A stretch of DNA of 64,000 nucleotides from Tenacibaculum adriaticum. Its GTDB lineage: Bacteria > Bacteroidota > Bacteroidia > Flavobacteriales > Flavobacteriaceae. The notes beneath the pieces are model-generated. The model saw only the letters and a list, made by a program, of their open reading frames with translations, was not told the DNA's origin and did no database searches. The position numbers and the translations under genes were made by a program. The DNA lies in the NCBI RefSeq assembly GCF_008124875.1, contig NZ_VNIA01000003.1, positions 310,001 to 374,000 on the forward strand, written 5' to 3'. Positions 29,093 to 37,535 of the stretch are shown here, in pieces. Each line of letters starts with the position of its first letter. The stretch's first letter is position 1.

Positions 29093-29593
29093 TTAAATTT
29101 TATTGTTGTTTTCTATGATTTTTGTTCTTAATTCTGAAATTGATTTGGTAGCTTCATTTAAAAATTTGATATAGTTATCGTGAAAATCTAAATCAAACTT
29201 TGAAGCTTCATCTTTCGCTACACTATTTGCATTTACTTTATAAGCCTTAATTTCTAAATGCAAATCTTTTTGATCCAACCAAGATTCCATCATATTATCA
29301 ATGCTTTGAATAATATTATCTTGATTAATTGTGAAATATTTTTTTCTATCTCCAGGTTTTGTGAAATACAAAATCTTCTTTAAGTTTTGCAGATGATTTA
29401 AATGTGTAGAAATTGTGCTTTTACTTGCACATAAATGGGTTACTAAGTCTTCGAATGTAGTCCCTACTTTTCCTGTGAGTATAATATAAGATAAGATTCG
29501 TGCTGCAACAGGAGCTAATTGTTCTTTGTTTTCAAGCAAAACACCCAATCTTTCTACTAAATTTTGCTTTTGCTTACATATTGTGGCGCTCAT
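29093..29593 (-). CDS. GbsR/MarR family transcriptional regulator
   Basis: 166 residues. The winged helix spans VAARILSYIILTGKVGTTFEDLVTHLCASKSTISTHLNHLQ with wing LYFTKPGDRKKYFTI, followed by a helical C-terminal dimer region (NMMESWLDQKDLHLEIKAYK). This matches the GbsR subgroup. It is first in the efflux operon, and a 26-bp inverted repeat covers the promoter, so it is probably the local repressor, released by a pump substrate. Confidence 0.9.
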   Translation of the reverse strand: MSATICKQKQNLVERLGVLLENKEQLAPVAARILSYIILTGKVGTTFEDLVTHLCASKSTISTHLNHLQNLKKILYFTKPGDRKKYFTINQDNIIQSIDNMMESWLDQKDLHLEIKAYKVNANSVAKDEASKFDLDFHDNYIKFLNEATKSISELRTKIIENNNKI

Positions 29594-29612
29594 TTTTTTT
29601 AAATTTATAGAA

Positions 29613-29620
29613 CAAAAATA
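29613..29620 (-). promoter_or_regulatory. -7 element of the RND efflux operon
   Basis: Minus strand TATTTTTG matches TAnnTTTG; it lies 19 bases before the GbsR ATG, giving a very short leader. Confidence 0.6.
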
Positions 29621-29622
29621 AC

Positions 29623-29648
29623 TTTAGTTCGGAACAAACCGAACTAAA
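29623..29648. promoter_or_regulatory. Inverted repeat operator of the RND efflux operon
   Basis: Arms TTTAGTTCGG (29623-29632) and CCGAACTAAA (29639-29648) are perfect 10-base inverted repeats around AACAAA. The site fills the space between the -7 element and the -33 region, the usual place for repression, and the GbsR/MarR gene is immediately downstream. Confidence 0.7.
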
Positions 29649-29742
29649 CGAAGTTAATAAAATGTTAAATAAGATCAGTTTTATTAACAGTTATGAAATT
29701 AGATGATTACGAGTGCTTAAAAAGTAGCTGTTTTATTTTTAA

Positions 29743-30627
29743 TTACTCTATTTTTAATGAAGTCATACTTAAAGAGCCCGCAAGTAATTTATCGTTAAAA
29801 AGGCGAATGCTTTCTTTATTTTGTTGCAGTCCTAAAGTGTAAATTAGAGGCAAATAGTGGTCTGGTGTTGGAATTGCTAATTGAAATGCTTTTGACTGGT
29901 TTTGATATTTAATTAAAGGCTTATAATCACCATTTATTAAATAATTATTAATAGTTTCTCTAGCTTCAATTGCCCAATCATAACCATAGTTATCTTTATT
30001 AAAATTTTTCCAATCTACTAAACCTAAATTATGAATAATGTTTCCACTACCAATAATTAAAATTCCTTTATCCCTTAAAGAATTTAATTGTTTAGCTAAT
30101 TCAAAATGGTAATTTGTATCTTTAGTATAATCTATACTTAGCTGTATTACTGGAATATCAGCATTCGGAAACAAATGTTTTAACACCGTCCAACTACCAT
30201 AATCTAAACCCCATTTTTCATCTAATTCTACAAGGGTAGGGTGCAGGAGGTTTTTAGTTTCTATTGCTAATTCAGGATTTCCTTTAGCAGGATATTGTTG
30301 TTCATATAATTCTTGAGGAAAACCTCCAAAATCGTGAATGGTTTTAGGCAATTTCATTGCTGTAACTTTTGTGCCTTTTGTAAACCAATGTGCAGAGATA
30401 CAAATAATAGCATTTGGTTTTGGTAATGTTTTTGAAATGCTCTGAAAACCATTAGTAAATTGATTTTCTTCTATACCGTTCATTGGGCTTCCGTGTCCTA
30501 AAAAGAGTACAGGCATTCTTTGGGAAAGCGGAAATGTATCTGATATTTTTTTTAAATCGTTTAAAGAATTCATACTTATATTGATAGAAGCTAATCCTAA
30601 TAAATTTAAAAACTGTGAACGCTTCAT
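29743..30627 (-). CDS. ygiD: Extradiol aromatic ring-opening dioxygenase, YgiD/LigB-like family
   Basis: 294 residues. After an N-terminal extension (MKRSQFLNLLGLASINIS, possibly a remnant export signal) comes the DODA-type LigB fold: VLFLGHGSPMN (His45), AIICISAHWF (His80), GLDYGSWTVLKHLFP, ILIIGSGNIIHNLG and the late PTPDHYLPL. These are the metal-ligand and catalytic positions of YgiD, a zinc-dependent 4,5-DOPA extradiol dioxygenase that opens catechol rings. It sits at the end of an electrophile-stress operon, but an inverted repeat separates it from the YceI gene, so it may have its own promoter. Confidence 0.87.
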   Translation of the reverse strand: MKRSQFLNLLGLASINISMNSLNDLKKISDTFPLSQRMPVLFLGHGSPMNGIEENQFTNGFQSISKTLPKPNAIICISAHWFTKGTKVTAMKLPKTIHDFGGFPQELYEQQYPAKGNPELAIETKNLLHPTLVELDEKWGLDYGSWTVLKHLFPNADIPVIQLSIDYTKDTNYHFELAKQLNSLRDKGILIIGSGNIIHNLGLVDWKNFNKDNYGYDWAIEARETINNYLINGDYKPLIKYQNQSKAFQLAIPTPDHYLPLIYTLGLQQNKESIRLFNDKLLAGSLSMTSLKIE

Positions 30628-30647
30628 TTGGTTAAAATCATTATTAA

Positions 30648-30722
30648 TTTACTGTCTTATCGAGCGTAATCTAGAACTATTGGTTAGATAGAATTTTAGA
30701 ATAGACTCAATAAGACAGTAAA
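30648..30722. repeat. 75-bp element with long terminal inverted repeats
   Basis: Arms 30648-30664 and 30706-30722 pair over 16 of 17 bases (TTTACTGTCTTAT / ATAAGACAGTAAA perfect for 13, then one mismatch, then GAG/CTC). They enclose about 41 bases that can fold further. It lies between the YceI and ygiD genes. It could be a miniature inverted-repeat element, or an mRNA processing or termination structure; there is no T-run on the operon strand. Confidence 0.5.
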
Positions 30723-30730
30723 AATTGGTT

Positions 30731-31306
30731 TTAGAATTCTAAATCTGCAACTAAATCAAATTCATCATAAATGGCTTTATCTTTTAAGCCATCAAAAAAG
30801 CTAGTAGAACCATATTTTACATCATACTTTGTTCTGTCAACTTTTAAAGAGGTAGTTGCTTTGTTTCCATAAATAGAAATCTCAAAAGAAACAGGATTTG
30901 TTTTTCCTTTAATCGTTAAATCTGCAGTTATAGTATATGAATTCTTTCCTTTAGCTTTTACATTTGTAAAAATTAAAGTAGCAGTAGGAAATTTTTCTAC
31001 ACCAAAAAAATCGTCCGACTTTAAATGACCTTCTAGTTTTCCTTTGTATTCTCCAGATAAATCTGTGGAAGCAATAGTGGTCATATCTATTACAAATTCT
31101 CCTCCTGTTAGTTTTTCTTTTTCAAAAGATAACGAGCCAGATTTTAAAGTAATGGTGCCTTCGTGTGAGCCTGTTACTTTGTACCCTTTCCAAACTACCT
31201 TACTACTTTCTATTTTAATATTTTTTTTCTCTGTTTTCATTGTTGTAAATGATAATACTAATATTCCAATTACTCCAAATGCTAAGGTTTTTAATGTATT
31301 TTTCAT
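30731..31306 (-). CDS. YceI family periplasmic lipid-binding protein
   Basis: 191 residues with a signal peptide (MKNTLKTLAFGVIGILVLSFTT). The mature part is a lipocalin-like barrel with the YceI signatures VVWKGYKVTGSHEGTITLKSGSLSFEKEKLTGGEFVIDMTTI, SDDFFGVEKFPTATLIF and ADLTIKGKTNPVSFEI. YceI proteins bind isoprenoid quinones or other lipids in the periplasm and are induced by stress. It is the third gene of the HxlR-linked operon and starts 14 bases after the NmrA-like gene ends. Confidence 0.92.
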   Translation of the reverse strand: MKNTLKTLAFGVIGILVLSFTTMKTEKKNIKIESSKVVWKGYKVTGSHEGTITLKSGSLSFEKEKLTGGEFVIDMTTIASTDLSGEYKGKLEGHLKSDDFFGVEKFPTATLIFTNVKAKGKNSYTITADLTIKGKTNPVSFEISIYGNKATTSLKVDRTKYDVKYGSTSFFDGLKDKAIYDEFDLVADLEF

Positions 31307-31320
31307 GGTTGTTATTTTAA

Positions 31321-32205
31321 TTATTTTTGATATACTTGAGTTAAAAATTCATTTATACTTGTTGGTTTTCTGCCTATTAATGATTGAATAGTTGTTCCTG
31401 TTTTTATAAATTCTTCTTGTTTAAAAGCTTCAGCAAAACCAGTAAACATGCCAATGTAGTCTTTAGGAACTCCAGATTTTGTTAATGTCTCTATATACTC
31501 TAGTTGTGTTGGTGAAATGTATTGAATTGGCTTACCAGTAATTTCAGATATTTGAGAGACTATATCTCTAAAACTAATGGTATTTTCATTTACTATATTG
31601 TATTCTTTATTTTTATGAGCTTCTAATGAAGTAAGAATTTTTGCACCAACTTCTGCCATATCATTACGAGTGACAAAAGAATTTTTTCCTTCTCCCGCTG
31701 GTAAATAAGCAATACCTGTTTCTAAAAAATTTTCACCTAAAAACATCGGAATAAAATCTGCGTAAATGGTATGTTTTAAAATGGTATAATCTATACCAGA
31801 ATTTTTCAACCAATTTTCTGTTTTCAAATGTGAGTGTGCTATCCTAGCAATAGGAGAGGTTTCAGTTTCGTTTTCACGAATAAAACTAGTATAAACTACA
31901 TGCTTTACACCTGCTTCTTTTGCCGCTCCTATTACATTTTCGTGTTGTTTTGTTCTGTTAACAATATCATTACCCGATACAAAATAAAGATTGTCAATAT
32001 TTTTAAATGCTGATACTAAACTGTCGTAGTTATTATAATCGCCAACATAAACTGTTATTCCTATGTTTTTAAAATCGGTTGCTTTATTAATATCTCTAAC
32101 TAATATAGATAGCTGCTGATCTGAAGAATATTCTTCTAGAAGGTTGTTTAGTACCAATCTACCTAAATTACCCGTTACACCTGTGATTAATGTATTTCCT
32201 TTCAT
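31321..32205 (-). CDS. NmrA-like SDR family NAD(P)-binding oxidoreductase (QOR2-like)
   Basis: 294 residues. The Rossmann fold opens LITGVTGNLGRLVLNNLLEEY with the GVTGNLG dinucleotide loop, then VYVGDYNNYDSLVSAFKNIDNLYFVSG and VKHVVYTSFIRENETE, and the C-terminal part TISFRDIVSQISEITGKPIQYI. This is the atypical SDR group (NmrA/QOR2) that reduces quinones or senses NADP(H). It is the second gene in the operon, 6 bases after the nitroreductase, and fits a quinone-detoxifying role. Confidence 0.9.
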   Translation of the reverse strand: MKGNTLITGVTGNLGRLVLNNLLEEYSSDQQLSILVRDINKATDFKNIGITVYVGDYNNYDSLVSAFKNIDNLYFVSGNDIVNRTKQHENVIGAAKEAGVKHVVYTSFIRENETETSPIARIAHSHLKTENWLKNSGIDYTILKHTIYADFIPMFLGENFLETGIAYLPAGEGKNSFVTRNDMAEVGAKILTSLEAHKNKEYNIVNENTISFRDIVSQISEITGKPIQYISPTQLEYIETLTKSGVPKDYIGMFTGFAEAFKQEEFIKTGTTIQSLIGRKPTSINEFLTQVYQK

Positions 32206-32211
32206 AACTGT

Positions 32212-32844
32212 TTATTTAATTTCAGTAATAAATTGCTCTTTTGGTGTGCGTACCTTTTTCATATTTACTAACCAATCGTTTGCTTCATCTCTATAGCCTA
32301 AAGCAAGTATCAAACTACTTTTTAATCCTAATTTGTTTAAGCCTAATAATTCATCTAATTGTGGAGGTAAAAAACCTTCCATGGGTGTGGCATCTACTTT
32401 TTGTTCAGCAGCAGCAGCAATTGCCATTCCTAATGAAATATAGGTTTGTTTTGCTGCGTGGTTTGCATGCCATGCTTGTTCGAGAGGTTCGTACATGCTC
32501 CAAAGTTGTTTTTTGTAAGCATCCATTGTTTCATTAGGAAGACATCTTTCTTCCATAGTTCTATTGAAAACTTCTTCAATTTTTTCTAAAGTATAGCCAT
32601 CCCAAGCAGCAAAAACCAGTAAATGTGAAGCATCTATGATTTGACTTTGATCGAAAGCAATAGATTTTATTTTTTCTTGTAAATCCTTATTAGATATTAC
32701 AAATATTTGATATGGTTGTAATCCTGAAGAAGAAGGGGCTAATCTTGCTGCCTCTAATATGTATTCTAATTTTTCTTGAGGAATAATATTCCCGTTCATT
32801 TTTTTAGTAGCATAACGCCAATTTAGATCTTCTAATAAGCTCAT
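32212..32844 (-). CDS. Nitroreductase family NAD(P)H-dependent oxidoreductase
   Basis: 210 residues from ATG 32844 (MSLLEDLNWRYATKKM); an ATG at 32871 lies within the predicted -7 box and is rejected. The FMN-binding signatures are present: RYATKKMNG near the start, ARLAPSSSGLQPYQIFVI in the middle and the late ALGYRDEANDWL. Enzymes of this family reduce nitroaromatics, quinones or flavins by two electrons. It is first in an operon with an NmrA-like SDR and a YceI protein and is divergent from an HxlR regulator. Confidence 0.92.
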   Translation of the reverse strand: MSLLEDLNWRYATKKMNGNIIPQEKLEYILEAARLAPSSSGLQPYQIFVISNKDLQEKIKSIAFDQSQIIDASHLLVFAAWDGYTLEKIEEVFNRTMEERCLPNETMDAYKKQLWSMYEPLEQAWHANHAAKQTYISLGMAIAAAAEQKVDATPMEGFLPPQLDELLGLNKLGLKSSLILALGYRDEANDWLVNMKKVRTPKEQFITEIK

Positions 32845-32868
32845 TTTATTTGTTTTATAATTATTGTA

Positions 32869-32876
32869 CAAAAATA
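32869..32876 (-). promoter_or_regulatory. -7 element of the nitroreductase operon
   Basis: Minus strand TATTTTTG matches TAnnTTTG, 24 bases before the ATG at 32844. Confidence 0.55.
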
Positions 32877-32878
32877 CG

Positions 32879-32886
32879 TATATTTG
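32879..32886 (+). promoter_or_regulatory. Candidate -7 element of the hxlR-type gene
   Basis: TATATTTG matches TAnnTTTG; it would give a leader of about 60 bases containing the repeats at 32902-32940. It is almost back to back with the divergent promoter. Confidence 0.4.
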
Positions 32887-32901
32887 CTATATAAAAGTAA
32901 G

Positions 32902-32940
32902 TGATATACTTTTTGTTACTGATATACTTTAGTATAGTAA
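32902..32940. promoter_or_regulatory. Repeat cluster, candidate HxlR operators
   Basis: TGATATACTTT occurs at 32902-32912 and 32920-32930 (18 bp apart). The second copy is part of an inverted repeat TATACT-TT-AGTATA (32923-32936). The cluster lies between the divergent nitroreductase and HxlR genes, where HxlR proteins normally bind. Confidence 0.5.
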
Positions 32941-32954
32941 TAATAAAAAACAAA

Positions 32955-33314
32955 ATGGAAGCAATAACTCAAATAGAAGAGGTCAAAAGATGTTCGGTGC
33001 AATATATATTAGCACTTAATGATACATTAAACGTAATTAATGGAAAATGGAAATTACCTATAATTGGAAGTTTAATGTATGGAAAAAAGCGTTTTAAGGA
33101 ATTAGAACGGAATATTGATAAAATTTCCCCAAGAATGTTGTCTAAAGAATTAAAAGATTTAGAAATCAACGGAATTGTAAAACGAACCGTTTATGATACA
33201 ACTCCTGTTACAGTAGAGTATGAGTTAACTGAATCAGGAAATACATTTCATAGTGTGTTAGATGTTATGGTAGAATGGGCAGTTGAGCATAGAGAAAGAA
33301 CTTTGGAGGACTAA
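32955..33314 (+). CDS. HxlR family redox/electrophile-sensing regulator
   Basis: 119 residues from ATG 32955 (MEAITQIEEVKRCSVQY); an upstream in-frame start at 32901 would lie in the operator region. The winged helix reads VINGKWKLPIIGSLMYGKKRFKELERNIDKISPRMLSKELKDLEINGIVKRTVYDTTPVTVEYELTESG in overlapping typical HxlR blocks. Cys13, just before the DNA-binding domain, is where HypR/QorR/YodB-type members are modified by diamide, quinones or hypochlorite. It is divergent from the nitroreductase-SDR-YceI operon, the usual target set. Confidence 0.92.
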   Translation: MEAITQIEEVKRCSVQYILALNDTLNVINGKWKLPIIGSLMYGKKRFKELERNIDKISPRMLSKELKDLEINGIVKRTVYDTTPVTVEYELTESGNTFHSVLDVMVEWAVEHRERTLED

Positions 33315-33420
33315 AGAATTACATAGTTTTTTGAAGTTATCTTGGCTAAAATTTTATGCTTATCAAGATGCTAAGAACTTTTAGACTCTTAATAAATTTG
33401 TTTAAAATACATAGAAAGTA

Positions 33421-33456
33421 AAAAAACCGATAAACTGTAAGTCTATCGGTTTTTTG
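33421..33456 (+). terminator. Terminator after the hxlR-type gene
   Basis: AAAAAACCGATA pairs with TATCGGTTTTTT over an 11-base loop; it also works on the minus strand. Confidence 0.85.
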
Positions 33457-33531
33457 AAAGATTTTAAAACTCCTAAGCCGAAATTTTAGAATTCATGCTT
33501 AATGAAAAATATTAACTACTCTTCAAAATAT

Positions 33532-33762
33532 TCAAGGATGTTGAATTTGATTATATTGGATTTGATTTTCAATAAAAATTGATTGAATTTGAGAAAATGA
33601 CAAATTTGAGCTTATAATAGATAAAGGACTATGTGGTTTTTCAATGTTAAAATTTAACTCCACATCTGGAGATATAATTAATAGATCATATGTTATCCAA
33701 AATATTTGATAAATGGACTTTATATTGGTTTCAAATTGATAATTATTGAATTTTGAATTCAT
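33532..33762 (-). CDS. Doubtful small hypothetical protein
   Basis: A 76-codon frame with no signal peptide, membrane segment or recognised motif. It has many Ile, Asn and Gln residues, as random AT-rich sequence would. It stands alone in a gap of 626 bases. Kept only because it begins with ATG and has no competing gene. Confidence 0.25.
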   Translation of the reverse strand: MNSKFNNYQFETNIKSIYQIFWITYDLLIISPDVELNFNIEKPHSPLSIISSNLSFSQIQSIFIENQIQYNQIQHP

Positions 33763-33940
33763 TTTTAAATTTTAAAAAGTGTATTATGTTTAGGTAAAAT
33801 ATTTTTATACTCAATTTTTTCAAAACATAATTCTGATTAATTTTAGCATTATTTAATAGTAATTTAATCAGCGATTAATCTAATTTTAATGCTGTTTATA
33901 GATGTACTCTAGTGTTTATAGTGTCTTTTGATGACAATTA

Positions 33941-34750
33941 TTATTGAACTACATATGATTTAGTATCTACTTCAGAAAGTCTAAAATAACCTAACGCATA
34001 ATTAGAACTATTTGTTTGGTTAATTATGTTCCCTCTAATAGTTGAAGATATGGTTCCAAAAAGCCCGCCACTATCTGCAGCTTCTAATAGTTTGGTCATA
34101 TATTCATAGTATCTATTTGAAATACCATAGAGTTTTATAGCAATATTGTCTCCTACAGCAGTATCCTCATTGCTAAATAATCCAAACATTTGGTTTCCTT
34201 GAAATAATTCATCAGAAGCGGCAGAATATTCAGGAAAGGGAGTTATATCACTTTCAAAACTTTCTAGATAATAATTGTCTACTGATCCATCATCTTGATA
34301 AAAGAATTTTATTTCTATTTCATCTTGACTAAAACCACCATCGTTTTTCTGTTCAATATTATCTTCAATATTAGGCGCTGAAATTAATTTTTCTGTAGCT
34401 GTATAAAACTCTCCATTATTTTCTATGTTTAATGTATATGTTTCATTTAATACAGGAACAAAATTAGAGCAAACATATTCACCAGAATCCGGAGCTTCAA
34501 TAAAATCAAAGACATCTCCAGTACTATTGGTTACGAAAACCGTAGCTCCTGAAACAACAGGGGAAGTAGTATTGTAATACTCTGAAGTTGTTATCAATTT
34601 TATAGTTTGTTCATTTCCAGCGGTTCCTTTTATCCAATCAATGGATGCTTCTATTACTAATCTTGGTGGTGCTGTATTTAAATCTACATCTACCACTTCT
34701 TCACAACTTGTTAATATAGATATGATAATTAAAAACAATATTTTTTTCAT
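33941..34750 (-). CDS. DUF4249 family lipoprotein
   Basis: 269 residues with lipobox SILTSC (Cys16) and the DUF4249 opening EEVVDVDLNTAPPRLVIEASIDW, then NGEFYTATEKLISAPNIEDNIEQ and YYLESFESDITPFPEYSAASDE. DUF4249 lipoproteins sit beside TonB receptors in Bacteroidota and probably act as a surface-exposed cover or substrate binder for the receptor, as SusD does for SusC. It is 12 bases downstream of such a receptor. The substrate is unknown. Confidence 0.9.
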   Translation of the reverse strand: MKKILFLIIISILTSCEEVVDVDLNTAPPRLVIEASIDWIKGTAGNEQTIKLITTSEYYNTTSPVVSGATVFVTNSTGDVFDFIEAPDSGEYVCSNFVPVLNETYTLNIENNGEFYTATEKLISAPNIEDNIEQKNDGGFSQDEIEIKFFYQDDGSVDNYYLESFESDITPFPEYSAASDELFQGNQMFGLFSNEDTAVGDNIAIKLYGISNRYYEYMTKLLEAADSGGLFGTISSTIRGNIINQTNSSNYALGYFRLSEVDTKSYVVQ

Positions 34751-34762
34751 TATTTTTTACTT

Positions 34763-37447
34763 TTAAAATTTAAAATTATAAGATATACCTGGTACAATAC
34801 CAAAAATGGAAAGCTTTGTCGCTTCATTTATACCAGTGTCTGTATTTTGTCCGAAAGAAATTGAAGCTGCATTTTTTCTAGCATATAGATTGTAGATACT
34901 AAAAACCCATTCACTTTGCCAACCTTTTTTCTTGTTAGGTTTTGGAGTATAGGTAGCTGATACATCTAAATGATGATATGCGGGTAAATTATTTTTATTT
35001 CTTGATCCGTAACTAGGAATGTTGATTCCTTGGTATTCATATTGTCCATTTGGAAAGGTGGCCGATTTTCCTGTTTGATAGGTGAAAATTCCTCCAAAAG
35101 ACCATTTTGGATTAAACTCATAAGCTGCGGTAGCCGAAAGGTTATGTAACTTATCGTAACCAGCTTTATACCATTCTCCGTTATTAATTCCTGTTTCTAG
35201 AGGAGTTCTTCCAGGAGTTCTTTGTTCAGATCTTGAAAGTGTATAAGAAAGCCAACCATTTAATTTTCCTGTGTTTTTTTTCAAAAGCAATTCAAAACCA
35301 TACGCTCTAGTTTCTCCATTTAAAATTACTTGTTCAATAGCGTCATTTGCAATTAGATCAGCACCATCAATATAATCAATTCTGTTTTTCCCTTTTTTAA
35401 AGTAAGTTTCAGCTTCTAATGAATAATCACCATCTTTGAAATTTCTAAAATACCCTAAAGCATATTGATCTAATAATTGTGGTTTAATAAATTTACCACT
35501 TGGAGCCCAAACATCAAGAGGAGTGGCAGACGACGTGTTCGATATTAAATGAATGTATTGAGACATTCTGTTATAACTAGCCTTTATAGATTGCTCTCTA
35601 TTTAGTGCATAAGAAATTGCTAATCTTGGTTCTAAATTATTGAATTTTGATATGGTTTCATTTTTTCCATATTTTACCGTTCCAGTAGGGGTTGCGCTTT
35701 CATAAATTTGTAAATCATTATTAAAAACGACTGCTTGGTTATCAGCATACGTATTTATTTCTTGATTACCAAGCCTGTAAAACATACTGTAACGAAGTCC
35801 ATAATTTATAGCCAGTTTATCAGAAAGTTTATGTTCAGCACTCACATATAGAGAAGGCTCAAAAGCATATTTTTTTGCTAACTGATCTGCATTTACACCC
35901 GATGAATCATCAGTTGGTTTTATAGTACCTGGATTAAAGTCATAATAGACACTATTGAACCCATAATTTAAAGTCAATTTATTTGATAAATAATGTTTTA
36001 AATCGTATTTAAAGTTGTAGTTTTTTATACCAGAATCCCAGTTTATACCAACAAAATCTAATGTTAGTCCGTAGTAATAATCACTATAAATTGCTGAAGC
36101 ATTAGAAAATAACTTATTTGAAAATATATGATTCCACCTTAAGTTTAATAGAGCATTTCCGTAAGTGTTTTTTACTAAAGAACCTACATCAAAAACATCA
36201 CGGCCAAAATATCCAGACATAAATACATTGTTATTATCGTTTATTTTATAGTTAAGTTTAGTATTTAAATCATAGAAATATGCTGAATTAGGATCATTAG
36301 CTAGTTTTAAAAATAAATGCCCGTAAGAACCTCTACCAGCTACTACAAAAGAACTTTTATCTTTAACTATTGGGCCTTCAGCTAATAAACGAGCGGAAAC
36401 TAAACCAATTCCTCCTGAAAAATTATAATCTTTGCTATTCCCTTCTTTTTGATAAATATCTAAAACAGAAGAAACTCTACCACCATAATTAGCAGGAATA
36501 CCTCCTTTGTATAATTTTAAATCTTTAATAACATCTGAATTAAAAACAGAAAAGAATCCAAATAAATGAGATGTATTAAAAACGGTTGCTTCATCTAATA
36601 AAATTAAATTTTGATCACTTGCACCACCTCTAACATTAAAACCCGCAGTACCTTCACCAGCATTGGTAACTCCAGGTAATTGGAGCGCAGATTTTATAAT
36701 ATCAACTTCACCCATAACCACAGGCATTTTTTTGATGGTACTTATAGAAAGCTTACTCACACTCATTTCAGGCTTCCTGATATTAGTTTTTTGTTTATTT
36801 GATGTAATTACAACTTCATCGAGATTATCACTTTCAGGAACAAGACTATAATTTTTTTGAATATTTTGTGTTAACGATATTTTTTCTTCAATAGTTGTAA
36901 AACCTAAGTAACTAATAGAAACAGTATAGTCTCCTTCAGGGAGCGTAATGGAGTAAAAACCATACTCATTTGTAGTTACTCCAGCGTTTATTTCTGGAAA
37001 GTAAATGCTAACACCAATAAGTGTTTCGTTAGTTTCAGCATCGGAGATTGTACCGCTAATTGTGAATTTTTCAGTTTGTTTTTTTACTTTAGAAAGAACA
37101 ACAAGATTGTTTTTGATTTTATATTTAATTGTTGATGTTTTAAAAAGTGCATCAATTGTTTCATTGAGATCTTCTTCATAAACCTTAATGTTAAACTTTT
37201 GTTGAATATTTATATCGTCATTATTGAATACAAAACTATACAGTGTTTGTTCTTCTATTTTATTTATAATTGATTCTAAAGAACCATTTTGTATATCTAA
37301 GGTTACTTTATTTTGAGAAAAACTATTTGAAGCTATTAGTTGAAAGCTACAAATGATGTAAAAAAAGAAAGATAATTTCATTAAAAAAATATTTTTATCA
37401 GAAATGCTTTTTGGCCATAACATGACCGTAAACTGTTTTAATTTCAT
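34763..37447 (-). CDS. TonB-dependent receptor with STN and CarboxypepD_reg domains (FecA-like signalling type)
   Basis: 894 residues. An N-terminal signal lies inside an extended leader (MKLKQFTVMLWPKSISDKN, then IICSFQLIASNSFSQ). Then come an STN signalling domain (about 48-118), a CarboxypepD_reg sandwich (about 128-208; FTISGTISDAETNETLIGVSIYF), a plug (about 215-330; PEMSVSKLSISTIKKMPVVMGEVD, NVRGGASDQNLILLDEATVFN) and a large barrel ending FGIVPGISYNFKF. The STN domain contacts the FecR anti-sigma protein encoded just upstream and passes on substrate binding. The partner DUF4249 follows; cargo is unknown. Confidence 0.93.
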   Translation of the reverse strand: MKLKQFTVMLWPKSISDKNIFLMKLSFFFYIICSFQLIASNSFSQNKVTLDIQNGSLESIINKIEEQTLYSFVFNNDDINIQQKFNIKVYEEDLNETIDALFKTSTIKYKIKNNLVVLSKVKKQTEKFTISGTISDAETNETLIGVSIYFPEINAGVTTNEYGFYSITLPEGDYTVSISYLGFTTIEEKISLTQNIQKNYSLVPESDNLDEVVITSNKQKTNIRKPEMSVSKLSISTIKKMPVVMGEVDIIKSALQLPGVTNAGEGTAGFNVRGGASDQNLILLDEATVFNTSHLFGFFSVFNSDVIKDLKLYKGGIPANYGGRVSSVLDIYQKEGNSKDYNFSGGIGLVSARLLAEGPIVKDKSSFVVAGRGSYGHLFLKLANDPNSAYFYDLNTKLNYKINDNNNVFMSGYFGRDVFDVGSLVKNTYGNALLNLRWNHIFSNKLFSNASAIYSDYYYGLTLDFVGINWDSGIKNYNFKYDLKHYLSNKLTLNYGFNSVYYDFNPGTIKPTDDSSGVNADQLAKKYAFEPSLYVSAEHKLSDKLAINYGLRYSMFYRLGNQEINTYADNQAVVFNNDLQIYESATPTGTVKYGKNETISKFNNLEPRLAISYALNREQSIKASYNRMSQYIHLISNTSSATPLDVWAPSGKFIKPQLLDQYALGYFRNFKDGDYSLEAETYFKKGKNRIDYIDGADLIANDAIEQVILNGETRAYGFELLLKKNTGKLNGWLSYTLSRSEQRTPGRTPLETGINNGEWYKAGYDKLHNLSATAAYEFNPKWSFGGIFTYQTGKSATFPNGQYEYQGINIPSYGSRNKNNLPAYHHLDVSATYTPKPNKKKGWQSEWVFSIYNLYARKNAASISFGQNTDTGINEATKLSIFGIVPGISYNFKF

Positions 37448-37506
37448 AAATTTGAATGTTGTTAATTAATACTTATTTCGAGATTAGAATTTATTGACAT
37501 TTTTAT

Positions 37507-37532
37507 AGTGGGAAAATTGCAGTTTTCCCACT
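37507..37532 (-). terminator. Hairpin between fecR-type gene and TonB receptor gene
   Basis: Perfect 10-base arms AGTGGGAAAA / TTTTCCCACT with a TTGCAG loop in the FecR-receptor gap. It would allow different expression of regulator and receptor from one transcript, or mark the end of the sigma/FecR message. Confidence 0.6.
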
Positions 37533-37535
37533 TTG

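Larger units (their letters stand above)
33315..33940. other. Mostly non-coding gap with one doubtful ORF
   Basis: Holds the hxlR-side terminator (33421-33456), a doubtful 76-codon minus-strand frame (33532-33762), and AT-rich DNA before the DUF4249 gene end, including CTGATTAA / TTAATCAG arms around 33833-33873 that may act as a weak transcript end. Nothing else is recognisable. Confidence 0.6.
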
